Shown: positions 53,030-63,837, numbered from the stretch's first letter. The stretch is 64,000 bases of DNA from Eikenella sp963548155 (GCA_963548155.1 CAUUTP010000001.1:21992-85991), one strand, 5' to 3'. Notes: generated from the sequence alone by a model not told the origin. Translations and numbers: made by a program.

Positions 53030-53083
53030 GTATGGAGTTGGCTATCCTTGCCATACGCCCGTACTGCCTGTAGCTCGCCGACT
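53030..53083. repeat. Interspersed repeat, copy C (core only)
   Basis: GAGTTGGCTATCCTTGCCAT and CGTACTGCCTGTAGCTCGCC repeat the core of copy A (21654-21762). The terminal arms are not clear. It lies between DUS pairs at 52971-53010 and 53128-53153. Confidence 0.5.
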
Positions 53084-53125
53084 TATCAATTCTAATTAGA
53101 TTAGCTAGCTCAGCCATCTCAAAAC

Positions 53126-53155
53126 AAAGGCTATCTGAACGTTCAGGTAGCCTTT
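53126..53155 (-). terminator. DUS inverted-pair terminator of msrAB
   Basis: AGGCTATCTGAA (53128-53139, one mismatch) faces TTCAGGTAGCCT (53142-53153), with a 2-bp loop, just downstream of the msrAB stop on the minus strand. Confidence 0.7.
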
Positions 53156-53170
53156 TGCATTGATCCACGC

Positions 53171-54769
53171 TTAATGCAAATCTTTCAGGTAGCCGCCATA
53201 GCCTTGCTGCTGCATTTGGTTTTCGGGAATGAAGCGCAGGCTGGCACCGTTGATGCAGTAGCGCAGGCCGCCGCGATCTTGGGGGCCGTCGGGGAAGACG
53301 TGGCCGAGGTGGGAATGGGCGGCGCTGCTGCGCACTTCGGTGCGGTGCATATGGTAGCTGTAGTCGTCGTGCTCGGTAACGGCGTCGGGGCTGATGGGGC
53401 GGGTGAAGCTGGGCCAGCCGCAATGGGAATTGAATTTGTCGCGGCTGCTGAACAAGGGCTGTCCGCTGACGACATCGACATACAGGCCGGGCTCGAACAG
53501 GTTGTCATACTGGTGGCTGAAGGCGCGTTCGGTATCACCGTGTTGGGTAACGCGGTATTGCTCGTCGGTGAGCGTGCGGCGCAGGGTGGCGTCGTCGGGC
53601 TTGCGGTAGGTAGCGGGATTAAAGCCTTTGACGGGCGCGCTGCTACCTTCGGCCGGCTCGAGCGGCTTATCGGCCAGGCCGATGTCGATGTGGCAATAGC
53701 CGTTGGGGTTTTTGGCGAGGTAGTCTTGATGGTAGGCCTCGGCGGGATAGAAGTGTTGCAGCGGCAGGGCTTCCACCACGATGGGGCGGCTATATTTGCG
53801 CTGTTCGGCAGCCAGGGCGGTGCGCACGGTTTGGGCTTCGGCAGGGTCGGTGTAGTAGATGCCGGTGCGGTATTGGCGGCCGCGGTCGTTGCCTTGCTGA
53901 TTAAGCGAGGTAGGGTCGATTACGCGGAAGTAGTAGCGTAACAAGTCGGTTAGGCTGATGCGCTCGGGGTCGTAATCCACCTTCACGGTTTCGGCATGGC
54001 CGCTGCCGTGAATCACGTCTTCATAGCTGGGGTTGGCGGTTTGGCCGTTGGCATAGCCGGATACGGCATCCACCACGCCGGGCAGGCGCTGCATATAAGC
54101 TTCCACGCCCCAGAAGCAGCCGCCGGCGAGATAGATGGTTTTGGTGTGCGCGGTGCGGCTGCTGCCGTCGGCGGCGGTGTAGTGCTGCTGCACGGGCACG
54201 GCAGCGAGGTCGGCATTGGGATTATCGAGCAGGGCAAGGGCTTGTTCGCGCTGCAGGCTGCCCTTGTGCACACGCAAGATCTCTCCCTCGGCTGAGAGCA
54301 ACACCCAGCTGGGATACACGCCAATACCGGCGGCTTTGGCCAGGCTGCCGTCATCGAGGGCTACCTGAAAACCGGGATAATCGAGCTTACCGAACCATTC
54401 CTTGAATTCGGCTTCCGGCTTTTCGCCGAGAAAGCCGGGCGAGGCCACAGCAATCAAGTTGGCACGGGCGTTTTCGCCGGAAAATTCGGCAGACTGTTGC
54501 CATTCGGCGGTGGTTTGTAGCTCGCTTAGGCACAATGGACACCAGCTGGCCCAGAATTTAACCAGCGTGGGGCGGCCGGGCTTGAGCAGGGTTTGCACGG
54601 GACGGCCTTCAGGGGTGTGCAGGGAAACGAGGCGTTGAGCAAAGGCGGGATTATTGGGCATGGTATGGGCTCCTGGTTTGGCTTGAGCGATGAATTTAGG
54701 GGCAAAAAAGCCGAGAATGAGGACGGCCGGAATGATGGCGGCTAAGAGCAGCAATATTTTACGCAGCAT
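53171..54769 (-). CDS. msrAB: Thioredoxin-MsrA-MsrB fusion (PilB-like methionine sulfoxide reductase)
   Basis: A 532-residue exported three-domain protein repairing oxidised methionines. An N-terminal anchor (4-22) leads to a thioredoxin-like domain with WASWCPLCL, which supplies electrons, then MsrA with YLAGGCFWGVEAYM and GYCHIDIG, then MsrB with FNSHCGWPSF and a catalytic Cys in LRYCINGASL. This order is characteristic of Neisseria PilB. A start at 54799 would add ten residues; 54769 places the signal segment first. A DUS is in frame (GFQVALDDG). Confidence 0.93.
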   Translation of the reverse strand: MLRKILLLLAAIIPAVLILGFFAPKFIAQAKPGAHTMPNNPAFAQRLVSLHTPEGRPVQTLLKPGRPTLVKFWASWCPLCLSELQTTAEWQQSAEFSGENARANLIAVASPGFLGEKPEAEFKEWFGKLDYPGFQVALDDGSLAKAAGIGVYPSWVLLSAEGEILRVHKGSLQREQALALLDNPNADLAAVPVQQHYTAADGSSRTAHTKTIYLAGGCFWGVEAYMQRLPGVVDAVSGYANGQTANPSYEDVIHGSGHAETVKVDYDPERISLTDLLRYYFRVIDPTSLNQQGNDRGRQYRTGIYYTDPAEAQTVRTALAAEQRKYSRPIVVEALPLQHFYPAEAYHQDYLAKNPNGYCHIDIGLADKPLEPAEGSSAPVKGFNPATYRKPDDATLRRTLTDEQYRVTQHGDTERAFSHQYDNLFEPGLYVDVVSGQPLFSSRDKFNSHCGWPSFTRPISPDAVTEHDDYSYHMHRTEVRSSAAHSHLGHVFPDGPQDRGGLRYCINGASLRFIPENQMQQQGYGGYLKDLH

Positions 54770-54929
54770 GGTTTGAGCTTTCGGGAAAATGGAAGACATA
54801 GCTTAGACGGAGCAGGCCGCAGTTTTCTGACACACTATAGCGGTTTCTCTGTTGAAATAACACAAAGCGGCAAACCAAAGCCGTCTTATTCTTATTTTAA
54901 GCAGCTATAAAAATCAGCCGGTTAATCTT

Positions 54930-54967
54930 TTCAGGTAGCCTTTATCCGGCACCAAAGGCTACCTGAA
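54930..54967. repeat. DUS inverted pair between msrAB and ybeD
   Basis: TTCAGGTAGCCT (54930-54941) faces AGGCTACCTGAA (54956-54967). The divergent gap 54770-55084 otherwise holds only AT-rich sequence, with TTATAC near 55037 as a possible -10 for ybeD. Confidence 0.6.
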
Positions 54968-55084
54968 ACCCTATTTCCGCCACATGGCGGCGTGTTGTTC
55001 AAGCCATCGGTTTTCCAGTAAAATGCCGCTCTGATTATACCGCGCCGCCATTTTGAACGGCGGCCGTTTGAAAGACTATCCATC

Positions 55085-55357
55085 ATGAGCGAAACCAACC
55101 AAGAAACCCTGCTGGAATTCCCCTGCCGCTTCTCCATCAAAATCATGGGCGCCAAGCACCCCGAATTTGCCGTGCAGATATTGGAAACCGTGCGCCTGCA
55201 CGCGCCGGACACCGCCGAACACGATATGCGCCACCGTGAAAGCAGCCAAGGCAACTACCAGGGCGTAACGGTTACCGTAAACGCCCACAGCAAAGCGCAG
55301 CTCGATAACATCTACCTCGCACTCACCTCACACCCCTTGGTGAAAGTGGTGCTGTGA
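55085..55357 (+). CDS. ybeD: YbeD / UPF0250 (DUF493) family protein
   Basis: A 90-residue ferredoxin-like protein. LLEFPCRFSIKIMGAKHPEF and RESSQGNYQGVTVTVNAHSK are the family's core. The gene is next to lipB in many proteobacteria, as here, so a role connected with lipoate metabolism is suspected but not known. The stop shares a base with the lipB start (TGATG). Confidence 0.93.
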   Translation: MSETNQETLLEFPCRFSIKIMGAKHPEFAVQILETVRLHAPDTAEHDMRHRESSQGNYQGVTVTVNAHSKAQLDNIYLALTSHPLVKVVL

Positions 55358-55980
55358 TGAAAGTCATCCAGCTTGGCCTAGCCGAATACAGCCCGATTTT
55401 CCACGCCATGGAAGTCTTCACCGACGCCCGCAACGAGCGCACGGAAGACGAGCTTTGGGTGGTGGAGCACCCGCCCGTGTTCACCCAAGGCATGGCCGGT
55501 AAAGCCGAGCACCTATTGGCACGCAGCAATATCCCCGTGGTGCAAATCGACCGCGGCGGCCAGATCACCTACCACGGCCCCGGCCAGCTGGTGGTATACA
55601 CCCTAATCGATTTCAAACGCCGCAAAATCAGCGTGCGCGACTTGGTAAGCCGCTTGGAAAACAGCATCATCGCCAGCCTGGCCGAATACGGTATCGCCGC
55701 TGCCGCCGACCCAAAACGCCCCGGCGTGTATGTGGACGGCAAAAAAATCGCCTCGCTCGGCCTGCGTATCAAACGTGGCGCGGTGTATCACGGCTTGGCA
55801 TTAAACGTAAATATGGACTTAAGCCCCTTCCGCCAAATCAACCCCTGCGGTTACGCCGGGCTGGAAATGACCCAAATCGCCGACCTGGTGCAATCCGCCC
55901 CGAGCATGGTCGATGTGGCCGCCAAGCTGACCGCCCATTTGCAGCAGCAGTTGAGGCTACCTGAAAAGCCGGCCGATTAG
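55357..55980 (+). CDS. lipB: Octanoyltransferase LipB
   Basis: A 207-residue enzyme moving octanoyl from acyl carrier protein to lipoyl domains. Motifs RGGQITYHGPGQLV, the Lys in KKIASLGLRIKRG, and the catalytic Cys in INPCGYAGLEM are all present. The start ATG overlaps ybeD. The DUS close to the stop encodes RLPEKPAD. Works with LipA encoded 60 bp downstream. Confidence 0.95.
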   Translation: MKVIQLGLAEYSPIFHAMEVFTDARNERTEDELWVVEHPPVFTQGMAGKAEHLLARSNIPVVQIDRGGQITYHGPGQLVVYTLIDFKRRKISVRDLVSRLENSIIASLAEYGIAAAADPKRPGVYVDGKKIASLGLRIKRGAVYHGLALNVNMDLSPFRQINPCGYAGLEMTQIADLVQSAPSMVDVAAKLTAHLQQQLRLPEKPAD

Positions 55981-56042
55981 CCCCACACACAGGCTACCTG
56001 AAAAGTACACACCACATTAAAAACACAGCAAAGGTATAAACC

Positions 56043-57035
56043 ATGACCACAGAAAACAAACAAGACAACAGCCGGGGCGTAAAACACAAAGGCGCGGCCA
56101 AAGTTGCCCGCATCCCGATTAAGGTTGTGCCGCTGGAGCAGAAACTGAAAAAGCCAGCATGGATTCGCGCCCCGCTGCCCACCGGCAAGAAGTTTTTCGA
56201 AATTAAGAATATCCTGCGCGATCAGAAAATGCACACCGTGTGCGAAGAAGCCAGCTGCCCCAATATCGGCGAATGCTTCAGCCGCGGCACCGCCACCTTT
56301 ATGATTATGGGCGACATCTGCACCCGCCGCTGCCCCTTCTGCGACGTCGGCCACGGCCGCCCCAACGCGCTCGACCCAGAAGAGCCGCAACACCTCGCCT
56401 CCAGCGTGGCTGCCATGAATTTGCGCTACGTTGTTATCACCTCGGTAGACCGCGACGATTTGCGCGACGGCGGCGCCCAGCACTTTGCCGACTGCATCAC
56501 CGCCATCCGCGAGCGCAGCCCCAACACCAAAATCGAAATCCTCGTGCCCGATTTTCGCGGCCGCATGGACATCGCCCTCGAAATTCTGGCCAAAACCCCG
56601 CCCGATGTGATGAACCACAACTTGGAAACCCACCCGCGCCTCTACAAACAGGCTCGCCCCGGCGCCAACTATCAGCATTCGCTTGAGCTGCTGCGCCGCT
56701 ATAAAGAAATGATGCCGCACATCCCCACCAAATCCGGCATCATGGTAGGCTTGGGCGAAACCGACGATGAAGTACGCGAAATCATGCGCGACATGCGCGC
56801 CAACAACATCGAAATGATTACTGTGGGCCAATACCTGCAGCCCAGCAACAGCCACCTGCCCGTATTACGCTACGTTACCCCCGAAATGTTCAAACAGTTC
56901 GAGCACGAAGCCTATGCCATGGGCTTCACCAACGCCGCCATCGGCGCCATGGTGCGCTCCAGCTACCATGCCGACGCCCAAGCTGCCGAAGCCATGGCAT
57001 CCGCCGGCGGTGGCGGCTGCCACCACGGGCACTAA
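56043..57035 (+). CDS. lipA: Lipoyl synthase LipA
   Basis: A 330-residue radical-SAM enzyme inserting two sulfurs into octanoyl groups. Auxiliary-cluster cysteines are Cys67, 72 and 78 (CEEASCPNIGEC). The radical-SAM cluster is Cys93, 97 and 100 (CTRRCPFC). Further typical segments: VITSVDRDDLRDGGA, KSGIMVGLGETDDEV and the terminal RSSYHADAQA. A terminator follows. Operon ybeD-lipB-lipA. Confidence 0.96.
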   Translation: MTTENKQDNSRGVKHKGAAKVARIPIKVVPLEQKLKKPAWIRAPLPTGKKFFEIKNILRDQKMHTVCEEASCPNIGECFSRGTATFMIMGDICTRRCPFCDVGHGRPNALDPEEPQHLASSVAAMNLRYVVITSVDRDDLRDGGAQHFADCITAIRERSPNTKIEILVPDFRGRMDIALEILAKTPPDVMNHNLETHPRLYKQARPGANYQHSLELLRRYKEMMPHIPTKSGIMVGLGETDDEVREIMRDMRANNIEMITVGQYLQPSNSHLPVLRYVTPEMFKQFEHEAYAMGFTNAAIGAMVRSSYHADAQAAEAMASAGGGGCHHGH

Positions 57036-57047
57036 CGATGCACGCCA

Positions 57048-57083
57048 AACAGGCTGCCGGAGCAATCGGCAGCCTGTTTTTTG
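57048..57083 (+). terminator. Rho-independent terminator of lipA
   Basis: AAACAGGCTGCCG and CGGCAGCCTGTTT form a perfect 13-bp stem around AGCAAT, then TTTT. Confidence 0.95.
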
Positions 57084-57098
57084 CACAATAAAGCTTTC

Positions 57099-57394
57099 AG
57101 GCTACCTGAAAGCATAAGCTCCACCGAAACCAAAGGCTACCTGAAAAGCTGTTGTAGCATTTTCAGATAGCCTTTGCCCACCCTACCCTCCGGCCTGTGC
57201 GCAAAAATTCCTATTTCGCTATAATTCACCCTTTCATTTTTACCGGCTAATTGCCGAAACCACTACCCTCCAAGAGGATGAGGCTTGCACCAAGCTGCCG
57301 TATCATAGTTGCGATTTAAGGCGTGCACATGCAACACAGAAATATGCCGTGGGCAGTATTTAGCCAAGGCCTCGGGCTACCTGAAAGAATAAAT
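57099..57394 (+). promoter_or_regulatory. Leader and DUS copies upstream of the LOG-family gene
   Basis: The stretch holds DUS at 57099-57110, 57134-57145 and 57162-57173 (one mismatch). TATAAT at 57220-57225 is a likely -10, with no good -35. The following leader (about 57235-57390) can form small hairpins: CGGC/GCCG near 57244, CCTC/GAGG near 57268 and GTTGC/GCAAC about 57307-57334. A DUS-like CGGGCTACCTGAAAGA directly precedes the start and supplies a purine-rich stretch. No known riboswitch was recognised. Confidence 0.4.
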
Positions 57395-58003
57395 ATGAAC
57401 GCTATGAACAATATTGTCGTCTATTGCGGCTCCAACCTCGGCGAAGATCCAAGCTACAGCCAAGCCGCCCGCGAGCTGGGGCGTGCCATTGCCGAACGCG
57501 GCAGCCGACTGGTGTACGGCGGTGGCGGCATCGGCCTGATGGGCGAAGTGGCTTCTGCCGCCCTAGCTGCCGGCGGCAAAGTAACCGGCATCATCCCCAC
57601 CTTCCTGCGCCACGAAGAAATGGCGCACGGCCGCCTCACCGAGCTCATCATCACCGACAATATGGCCGATCGTCGCACCAAAATGATTGAACAGGCCGAC
57701 GCCTTCATCGCCTTGCCCGGCGGATTAGGTACCTACGAAGAGCTGTTTGAAGTGCTCTCGGCCGCCCAGCTCAAACTACATAGCAAACCTATCGGCCTGC
57801 TTAACATCAATGGCTTTTTTAATCCCATCACCACTCTGTTGCAGCACACCGCCAGCCAAGGTTTCATGCCCGCCGCCAATACCGGCTTAGTGTGCACAGA
57901 CAGTAGCATCCCCGCCCTGCTGGACAAAATGGCCGCCTATCGTTTCCAAGATGCCCCTAAATGGAAACGCCCCGCCTGGCAAGAGCAGGCAGAGGCTATC
58001 TGA
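57395..58003 (+). CDS. LOG family protein (TIGR00730)
   Basis: A 202-residue Rossmann-fold protein of the lysine decarboxylase-like LOG family. It is more likely a nucleotide 5'-monophosphate phosphoribohydrolase (cytokinin-activating type or PpnN-like) than a decarboxylase. Motifs: GGGGIGLMG (about 43-51) and PGGLGTYEELFE (about 107-118). The start at 57395 follows GAAAGAA; the ATG at 57404 is also possible, while the frame upstream to 57323 has no support. Confidence 0.88.
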   Translation: MNAMNNIVVYCGSNLGEDPSYSQAARELGRAIAERGSRLVYGGGGIGLMGEVASAALAAGGKVTGIIPTFLRHEEMAHGRLTELIITDNMADRRTKMIEQADAFIALPGGLGTYEELFEVLSAAQLKLHSKPIGLLNINGFFNPITTLLQHTASQGFMPAANTGLVCTDSSIPALLDKMAAYRFQDAPKWKRPAWQEQAEAI

Positions 58004-58660
58004 AAATACTGCTTCCTCCTTTTATTCGGCAACAAACTCGCTTCTCCAACGGTAGGTGCCTCCCCAAGCCTACCGTTTCTATTTTTATAAACTCACGCTA
58101 AGCCCTTGCCGGCATAGCTCTTACACTTCTTTTCCACACCCTATCCTGCAGCTTTACTCTAAAAATTTCTGACTAAAGTCAACCCAAGACACTATGTTTT
58201 ATGATATGATGTATCAATAAATAGATAGGCATTCAAATAAACTGCCAACTCAGCCACATATCAAGATATTGCTCTTTAAAATCAACCAGCTTTAAATGCA
58301 GGCAAGGTATGCAAATAATTCTAATATTTGCCCACTTGAACGCAACAGCTAAAGCAACTGTTACATTTTCTTAGCAGTCCTTAACTGTAATCCGATATTC
58401 TACCCGCCGCCAGTCTCGGCTGTCATGATTCTCTATCTACCGCCAGGCTGCTCAGCCAAGAATATCATTAACACCCTATCAATCTCTTGCCTACATACAC
58501 CATATGCAGGTTTATTTTTGCCCTTGTATCCGCAAGCGGCAAAACACAGGTTGCCACTACTGTTGTTGCGCCAAAATGGCACAACAGCGGTGGTAGCAAA
58601 AAGCCAGCTTACCTGCTGGCAAAAGCAGTTGTTTTTTTATTTACTTAAAGGATTTAGATC
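58004..58660 (+). promoter_or_regulatory. 657-bp AT-rich region and structured leader of the lysine decarboxylase gene
   Basis: No convincing gene. Palindromes TGACTAAAGTCA (58170-58181) and TGATA-TGATG-TATCA (58202-58216) may bind regulators. Near the gene, CTGTTGT/ACAACAG (58560-58587) form a hairpin. GCCAGC/GCTGGC (58603-58620) form another, which competes with CTGCT/AGCAG (58613-58628) followed by TTGTTTTTTT. AAAGGA lies before the start codon. A 79-codon frame at 58425 is not supported by composition or similarity. Confidence 0.45.
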
Positions 58661-60790
58661 ATGAAGAACATCTTATTAGGCTGTGGTCATAAGGAACTTG
58701 GTGACTATCTGAAGAGCTTGATTGAAACTTTGGAAAAGGGTGGTCACACCATCCGAATAGCCCATGACCCGCAAGAAATCCTGACGTTCCTGAAACATGA
58801 CGCCAGAATAGGCTCAGTGCTCTGTACACTGGATATTTTCAACCGAGAATTAGACGAACAAATTATTGCACTCAACGATGAGCTGCCCGTATTCATTCTG
58901 AAGCCCACCGACTGCGACAAACCCGTGGACTTCGGCGCTGTAGGCGACCACGCCACCTTCATCGATTGCCATCTGTTCAGCAACGAAGACGTTGTTGATA
59001 AAATTGAAAAAGCAATCTGTCACTATATCGACAATATCACCCCGCCCTTCACTAAAGCCCTGTTTGACTACGTTGAGAAAAACAAATACACATTCTGTAC
59101 TCCGGGCCACATGAGCGGTACCGCTTTCTTGAAATCTCCCGTAGGCAGCCTGTTCTACGACTTCTACGGCGAAAACACATTCAAATCAGATATTTCAGTT
59201 TCTATGGGCGAATTGGGCTCTCTGCTCGACCACTCCGGCCCGCACAAAGACGCTGAAGAATACATCGCCAAAACCTTCAATGCCGATCATAGCTACATCG
59301 TAACCAACGGTACTTCCACCGCCAACAAAATCGTGGGTATGTACTCCGTGCCGGCCGGCAGCACCGTACTGATCGACCGCAACTGCCACAAATCATTAAC
59401 CCACCTGTTGATGATGAGCGACATTACTCCGGTGTATCTGAAACCGACCCGCAACGCCTACGGTATCTTGGGTGGTATTCCGCAAAAAGAATTCACTAAA
59501 GAAGTCATCACCGAAAAACTTACCAAAGTTCCGGGCGCCACTTGGCCGGTACATGCCGTGATTACCAACTCTACTTATGACGGCCTGTTCTACAACACCG
59601 ACAAGATCAAAGACACCCTGGATGTGAAATCCATCCACTTCGACTCTGCTTGGGTTCCCTACACCAACTTCAGCCCGATCTACAACGGCAAAACCGGTAT
59701 GGGCGGTAAGCAGGTTAAAGATAAGGTAATCTTTGAAACCCACTCCACCCACAAACTGCTGGCCGCATTCTCACAGGCTTCCATGATTCACGTTAAAGGT
59801 AACCTGAACACCGCCACCTTCGGCGAAGCCTACATGATGCACACCTCCACTTCTCCGTTCTACCCCATGGTAGCCTCTACCGAGGTGGCAGCAGCCATGA
59901 TGCGCGGCAATGCCGGTAAACGCCTGATGCAGGATTCACTGGAGCGCGCAGTTAAATTCCGTAAGGAAATCAAGAAACACAAAGCCCATGCCGATTCATG
60001 GTATTTCGACGTATGGCAACCTGAAAACGTTGATAACATCGAATGCTGGGAATTGCATCAGACCGACAAATGGCACGGCTTCAAAGACATCGACGCCCAG
60101 CACATGTACCTCGACCCGATCAAGGTAACTCTGCTTACCCCGGGCTTGGATAAAAACGGCGAGCTGGAAAAAACCGGTATCCCCGCCAACCTCGTTTCCA
60201 AATTCTTGGAAGACCGCGGCATCATCGTGGAGAAAACCGGCCCCTACAACATCCTCGTGCTCTTCAGCATCGGCGTGGACGACACCAAAGCCCTCAGCCT
60301 GCTGCGCGCATTGAACGAGTTCAAATCCCTGTACGATGCCAACGCCACCGTGGAAGAAGTATTGCCGCGCGTGTTCAATGAATCCCCCTCTTTCTACCAA
60401 GACATGCGGATTCAAGAATTGGCACAAGGCATCCACAGCCTGATCTGCAAACACAACCTGCCTGAACTCATGTTCAGCGCATTCGAAGTGTTGCCGACCA
60501 TGGTGATGAACCCGCACAAAGCCTTCCAGCTTGAGCTGAAAGGCCAGATTGAAGACTGCTACTTGGAAGACATGGTAGGCAAGATCAATGCCAACATGAT
60601 TCTGCCCTATCCTCCCGGCGTACCGTTGGTAATGCCTGGCGAAATGATCACCGAAGAGAGCAAGCCCATCTTGGAATTCCTGATGATGCTGTGCGAAATC
60701 GGCGCCCACTTCCCCGGCTTCGAAACCGACATCCACGGTGCTTACCGTCAAGAAGACGGCCGCTACAAAGTTAAGATTGTTAAAGCTTAA
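58661..60790 (+). CDS. cadA: Lysine decarboxylase, CadA/LdcC-like
   Basis: A 709-residue PLP enzyme (fold type I, group III) making cadaverine from lysine and consuming protons. N-terminal wing domain (1-130), then the catalytic core, with PLP-Lys365 in ETHSTHKLLAAFSQ. The core is very close to E. coli CadA across FCTPGHMSGTAF, NGTSTANKIVGMYS and IHFDSAWVPYTNFSPIY; CadA has Lys367. The ornithine or arginine enzymes are less alike. E. corrodens is known for this activity. The first part is AT-richer than neighbours. No cadB antiporter is adjacent. Confidence 0.93.
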   Translation: MKNILLGCGHKELGDYLKSLIETLEKGGHTIRIAHDPQEILTFLKHDARIGSVLCTLDIFNRELDEQIIALNDELPVFILKPTDCDKPVDFGAVGDHATFIDCHLFSNEDVVDKIEKAICHYIDNITPPFTKALFDYVEKNKYTFCTPGHMSGTAFLKSPVGSLFYDFYGENTFKSDISVSMGELGSLLDHSGPHKDAEEYIAKTFNADHSYIVTNGTSTANKIVGMYSVPAGSTVLIDRNCHKSLTHLLMMSDITPVYLKPTRNAYGILGGIPQKEFTKEVITEKLTKVPGATWPVHAVITNSTYDGLFYNTDKIKDTLDVKSIHFDSAWVPYTNFSPIYNGKTGMGGKQVKDKVIFETHSTHKLLAAFSQASMIHVKGNLNTATFGEAYMMHTSTSPFYPMVASTEVAAAMMRGNAGKRLMQDSLERAVKFRKEIKKHKAHADSWYFDVWQPENVDNIECWELHQTDKWHGFKDIDAQHMYLDPIKVTLLTPGLDKNGELEKTGIPANLVSKFLEDRGIIVEKTGPYNILVLFSIGVDDTKALSLLRALNEFKSLYDANATVEEVLPRVFNESPSFYQDMRIQELAQGIHSLICKHNLPELMFSAFEVLPTMVMNPHKAFQLELKGQIEDCYLEDMVGKINANMILPYPPGVPLVMPGEMITEESKPILEFLMMLCEIGAHFPGFETDIHGAYRQEDGRYKVKIVKA

Positions 60791-60830
60791 CCCACGCGGT
60801 ACGGGGCTTCATGCCCTCGCAGCATAAACC

Positions 60831-60862
60831 AACCGGCCTGAGCAATCAGGCCGGTTTTTTAT
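60831..60862 (+). terminator. Rho-independent terminator of cadA
   Basis: AACCGGCCTGA pairs with TCAGGCCGGTT around GCAA, followed by TTTT. Confidence 0.95.
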
Positions 60863-60886
60863 ATGCCGATCTAGCCGGGCAAGCAA

Positions 60887-61021
60887 AGGCTACCTGAAAT
60901 TTTAACTGCGCAGAAACTCTGCTGCGCCGTGCTTTCAGGTAGCCTCTTCCATACAAACTCCAACATCAAAACCATCACATAAACTTTCAGGTAGCCTCTC
61001 CAAACAAAAAGGCTACCTGAA
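60887..61021. repeat. DUS cluster with one hairpin unit like the 31.7-kb array
   Basis: DUS at 60887-60898, 60934-60945, 60986-60997 and 61010-61021, forming two inverted pairs. Inside the first, CGCAGAAACTCTGCTGCG (60909-60926) is like one unit of the tandem array at 31722-31879. Confidence 0.75.
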
Positions 61022-61087
61022 AACGCAGTTTTAACCAGTCAAGACCAGTTACTGCAAAGCTAAAAGCCTGCTGCAACCAATCTCTGC

Positions 61088-61423
61088 TTAACGCTGCTGT
61101 CCGCGTACTGCCGTCCAAGCCGCATCCAACCGGCGGCCGGCTTCTTCCAACGTGGTATTCGATTGCTGCGCAGCCACATCCGCCTCATTCAATTGCGTTT
61201 GCAACTGCGTGATTTCCGCCTGTTTCTGCTGCAAAGCAGTTTGTGCCGCTTCTAAACGGGTACGCAACGTGTTCACCCGGCTGCCGTTATCAGTTTGCAC
61301 TTTTAATGCTTCCTGATACGCCATCTGCGCACTCAACAGCTCGGTTTGTGCCGCATCATCCGCCCAAGCTGGCGTAGCGGCGGCTAGCAGGCACAGACCT
61401 GCCACAATTCCCTTAATCCGCAT
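61088..61423 (-). CDS. Small periplasmic coiled-coil protein
   Basis: A 111-residue protein with a signal peptide (1-22, cut after TPAWA) and a mature part that is nearly all coiled coil, rich in Gln, Ala and Leu (QTALQQKQAEITQLQTQLNE). ATG 61423 is preceded by AAGGAGAG, while the longer frame to 61477 overlaps the preceding gene. It lies 25 bp after the adhesin-E-like gene and is co-transcribed. Not recognised beyond that. Confidence 0.75.
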   Translation of the reverse strand: MRIKGIVAGLCLLAAATPAWADDAAQTELLSAQMAYQEALKVQTDNGSRVNTLRTRLEAAQTALQQKQAEITQLQTQLNEADVAAQQSNTTLEEAGRRLDAAWTAVRGQQR

Positions 61424-61448
61424 ATTTTCTCTCCTTAATTCAGCAAAA

Positions 61449-61883
61449 TCAAAAAGTTCTGCCGCAGGCAATTTCAAATTGTTTGCCGCCGGCCGAGCCT
61501 TTCACCACCGGCTGGACAGGCCGCCTGGCCGTGTCATATTGATTGGCAGCCAGCTTGTTGCCGGAAGCATCCCACATATCCACCGCCGCCAAACGGCGCG
61601 TGCGCGCCTGGCAGTCGAATTGCCATTGGTTTACCGCTGTTTTGAAATGTGGCGTGTTCACATAATGCTCGCGCCCCACATCCGTCACGGTAATCCGTTC
61701 GCGGAAGCTAACCCGGCTGCCTTCTTTCCGAATACTGGAAGTATCTATTTCGTAACGCATATTGCCGTTTTGGCTCAAACCCACTTCTCTCCAGCTGCCG
61801 CCCAGGCTCGGCCCGCTGCTCATGCTCGGGCAACCCGCCAATGCCAACACGGCACACAGCCCAGCCAATCTCTTCAGTTGCAT
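61449..61883 (-). CDS. Lipoprotein with surface-adhesin E-like domain
   Basis: A 144-residue protein. The signal peptide ends in the lipobox LALAGC (Cys18). The remainder has WREVGLSQNGNMRYEIDTSSI, then RVSFRERI and a late QWQFDCQARTRRLAAVDMWD. This is the pattern of the adhesin E domain first described in Haemophilus, where it binds epithelial cells and plasma proteins. Whether it is surface-exposed here is unknown. Two Cys (about 106 and 140) may form a disulfide. Confidence 0.7.
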   Translation of the reverse strand: MQLKRLAGLCAVLALAGCPSMSSGPSLGGSWREVGLSQNGNMRYEIDTSSIRKEGSRVSFRERITVTDVGREHYVNTPHFKTAVNQWQFDCQARTRRLAAVDMWDASGNKLAANQYDTARRPVQPVVKGSAGGKQFEIACGRTF

Positions 61884-61964
61884 AAAAATCCTTTCAGGTA
61901 GCCTTCAAACGCTATAAAATCCGCGCCATTATATCCAACAAATCCTGCAAACGGAAAACCACCC

Positions 61965-63797
<1,833 letters not shown>

Positions 63798-63810
63798 TCT
63801 ATCCTTTAAA

Positions 63811-63837
63811 AGGCTACCTAAAACTTTCAGGTAGCCT
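63811..63837 (+). terminator. DUS inverted-pair terminator of recQ
   Basis: AGGCTACCTAAA (63811-63822, one mismatch) faces TTCAGGTAGCCT (63826-63837), then TTTT. From 63838 to the window end no gene is seen. Confidence 0.75.

Noticed and set aside
57235..57390. Riboswitch before the LOG-family gene
   Set aside because: Only short unlinked hairpins are visible and none fits a known riboswitch core that I can recall.
58425..58664. 79-codon frame before cadA
   Set aside because: No homology recognised, no ribosome site, and it overlaps the cadA start and leader hairpins.
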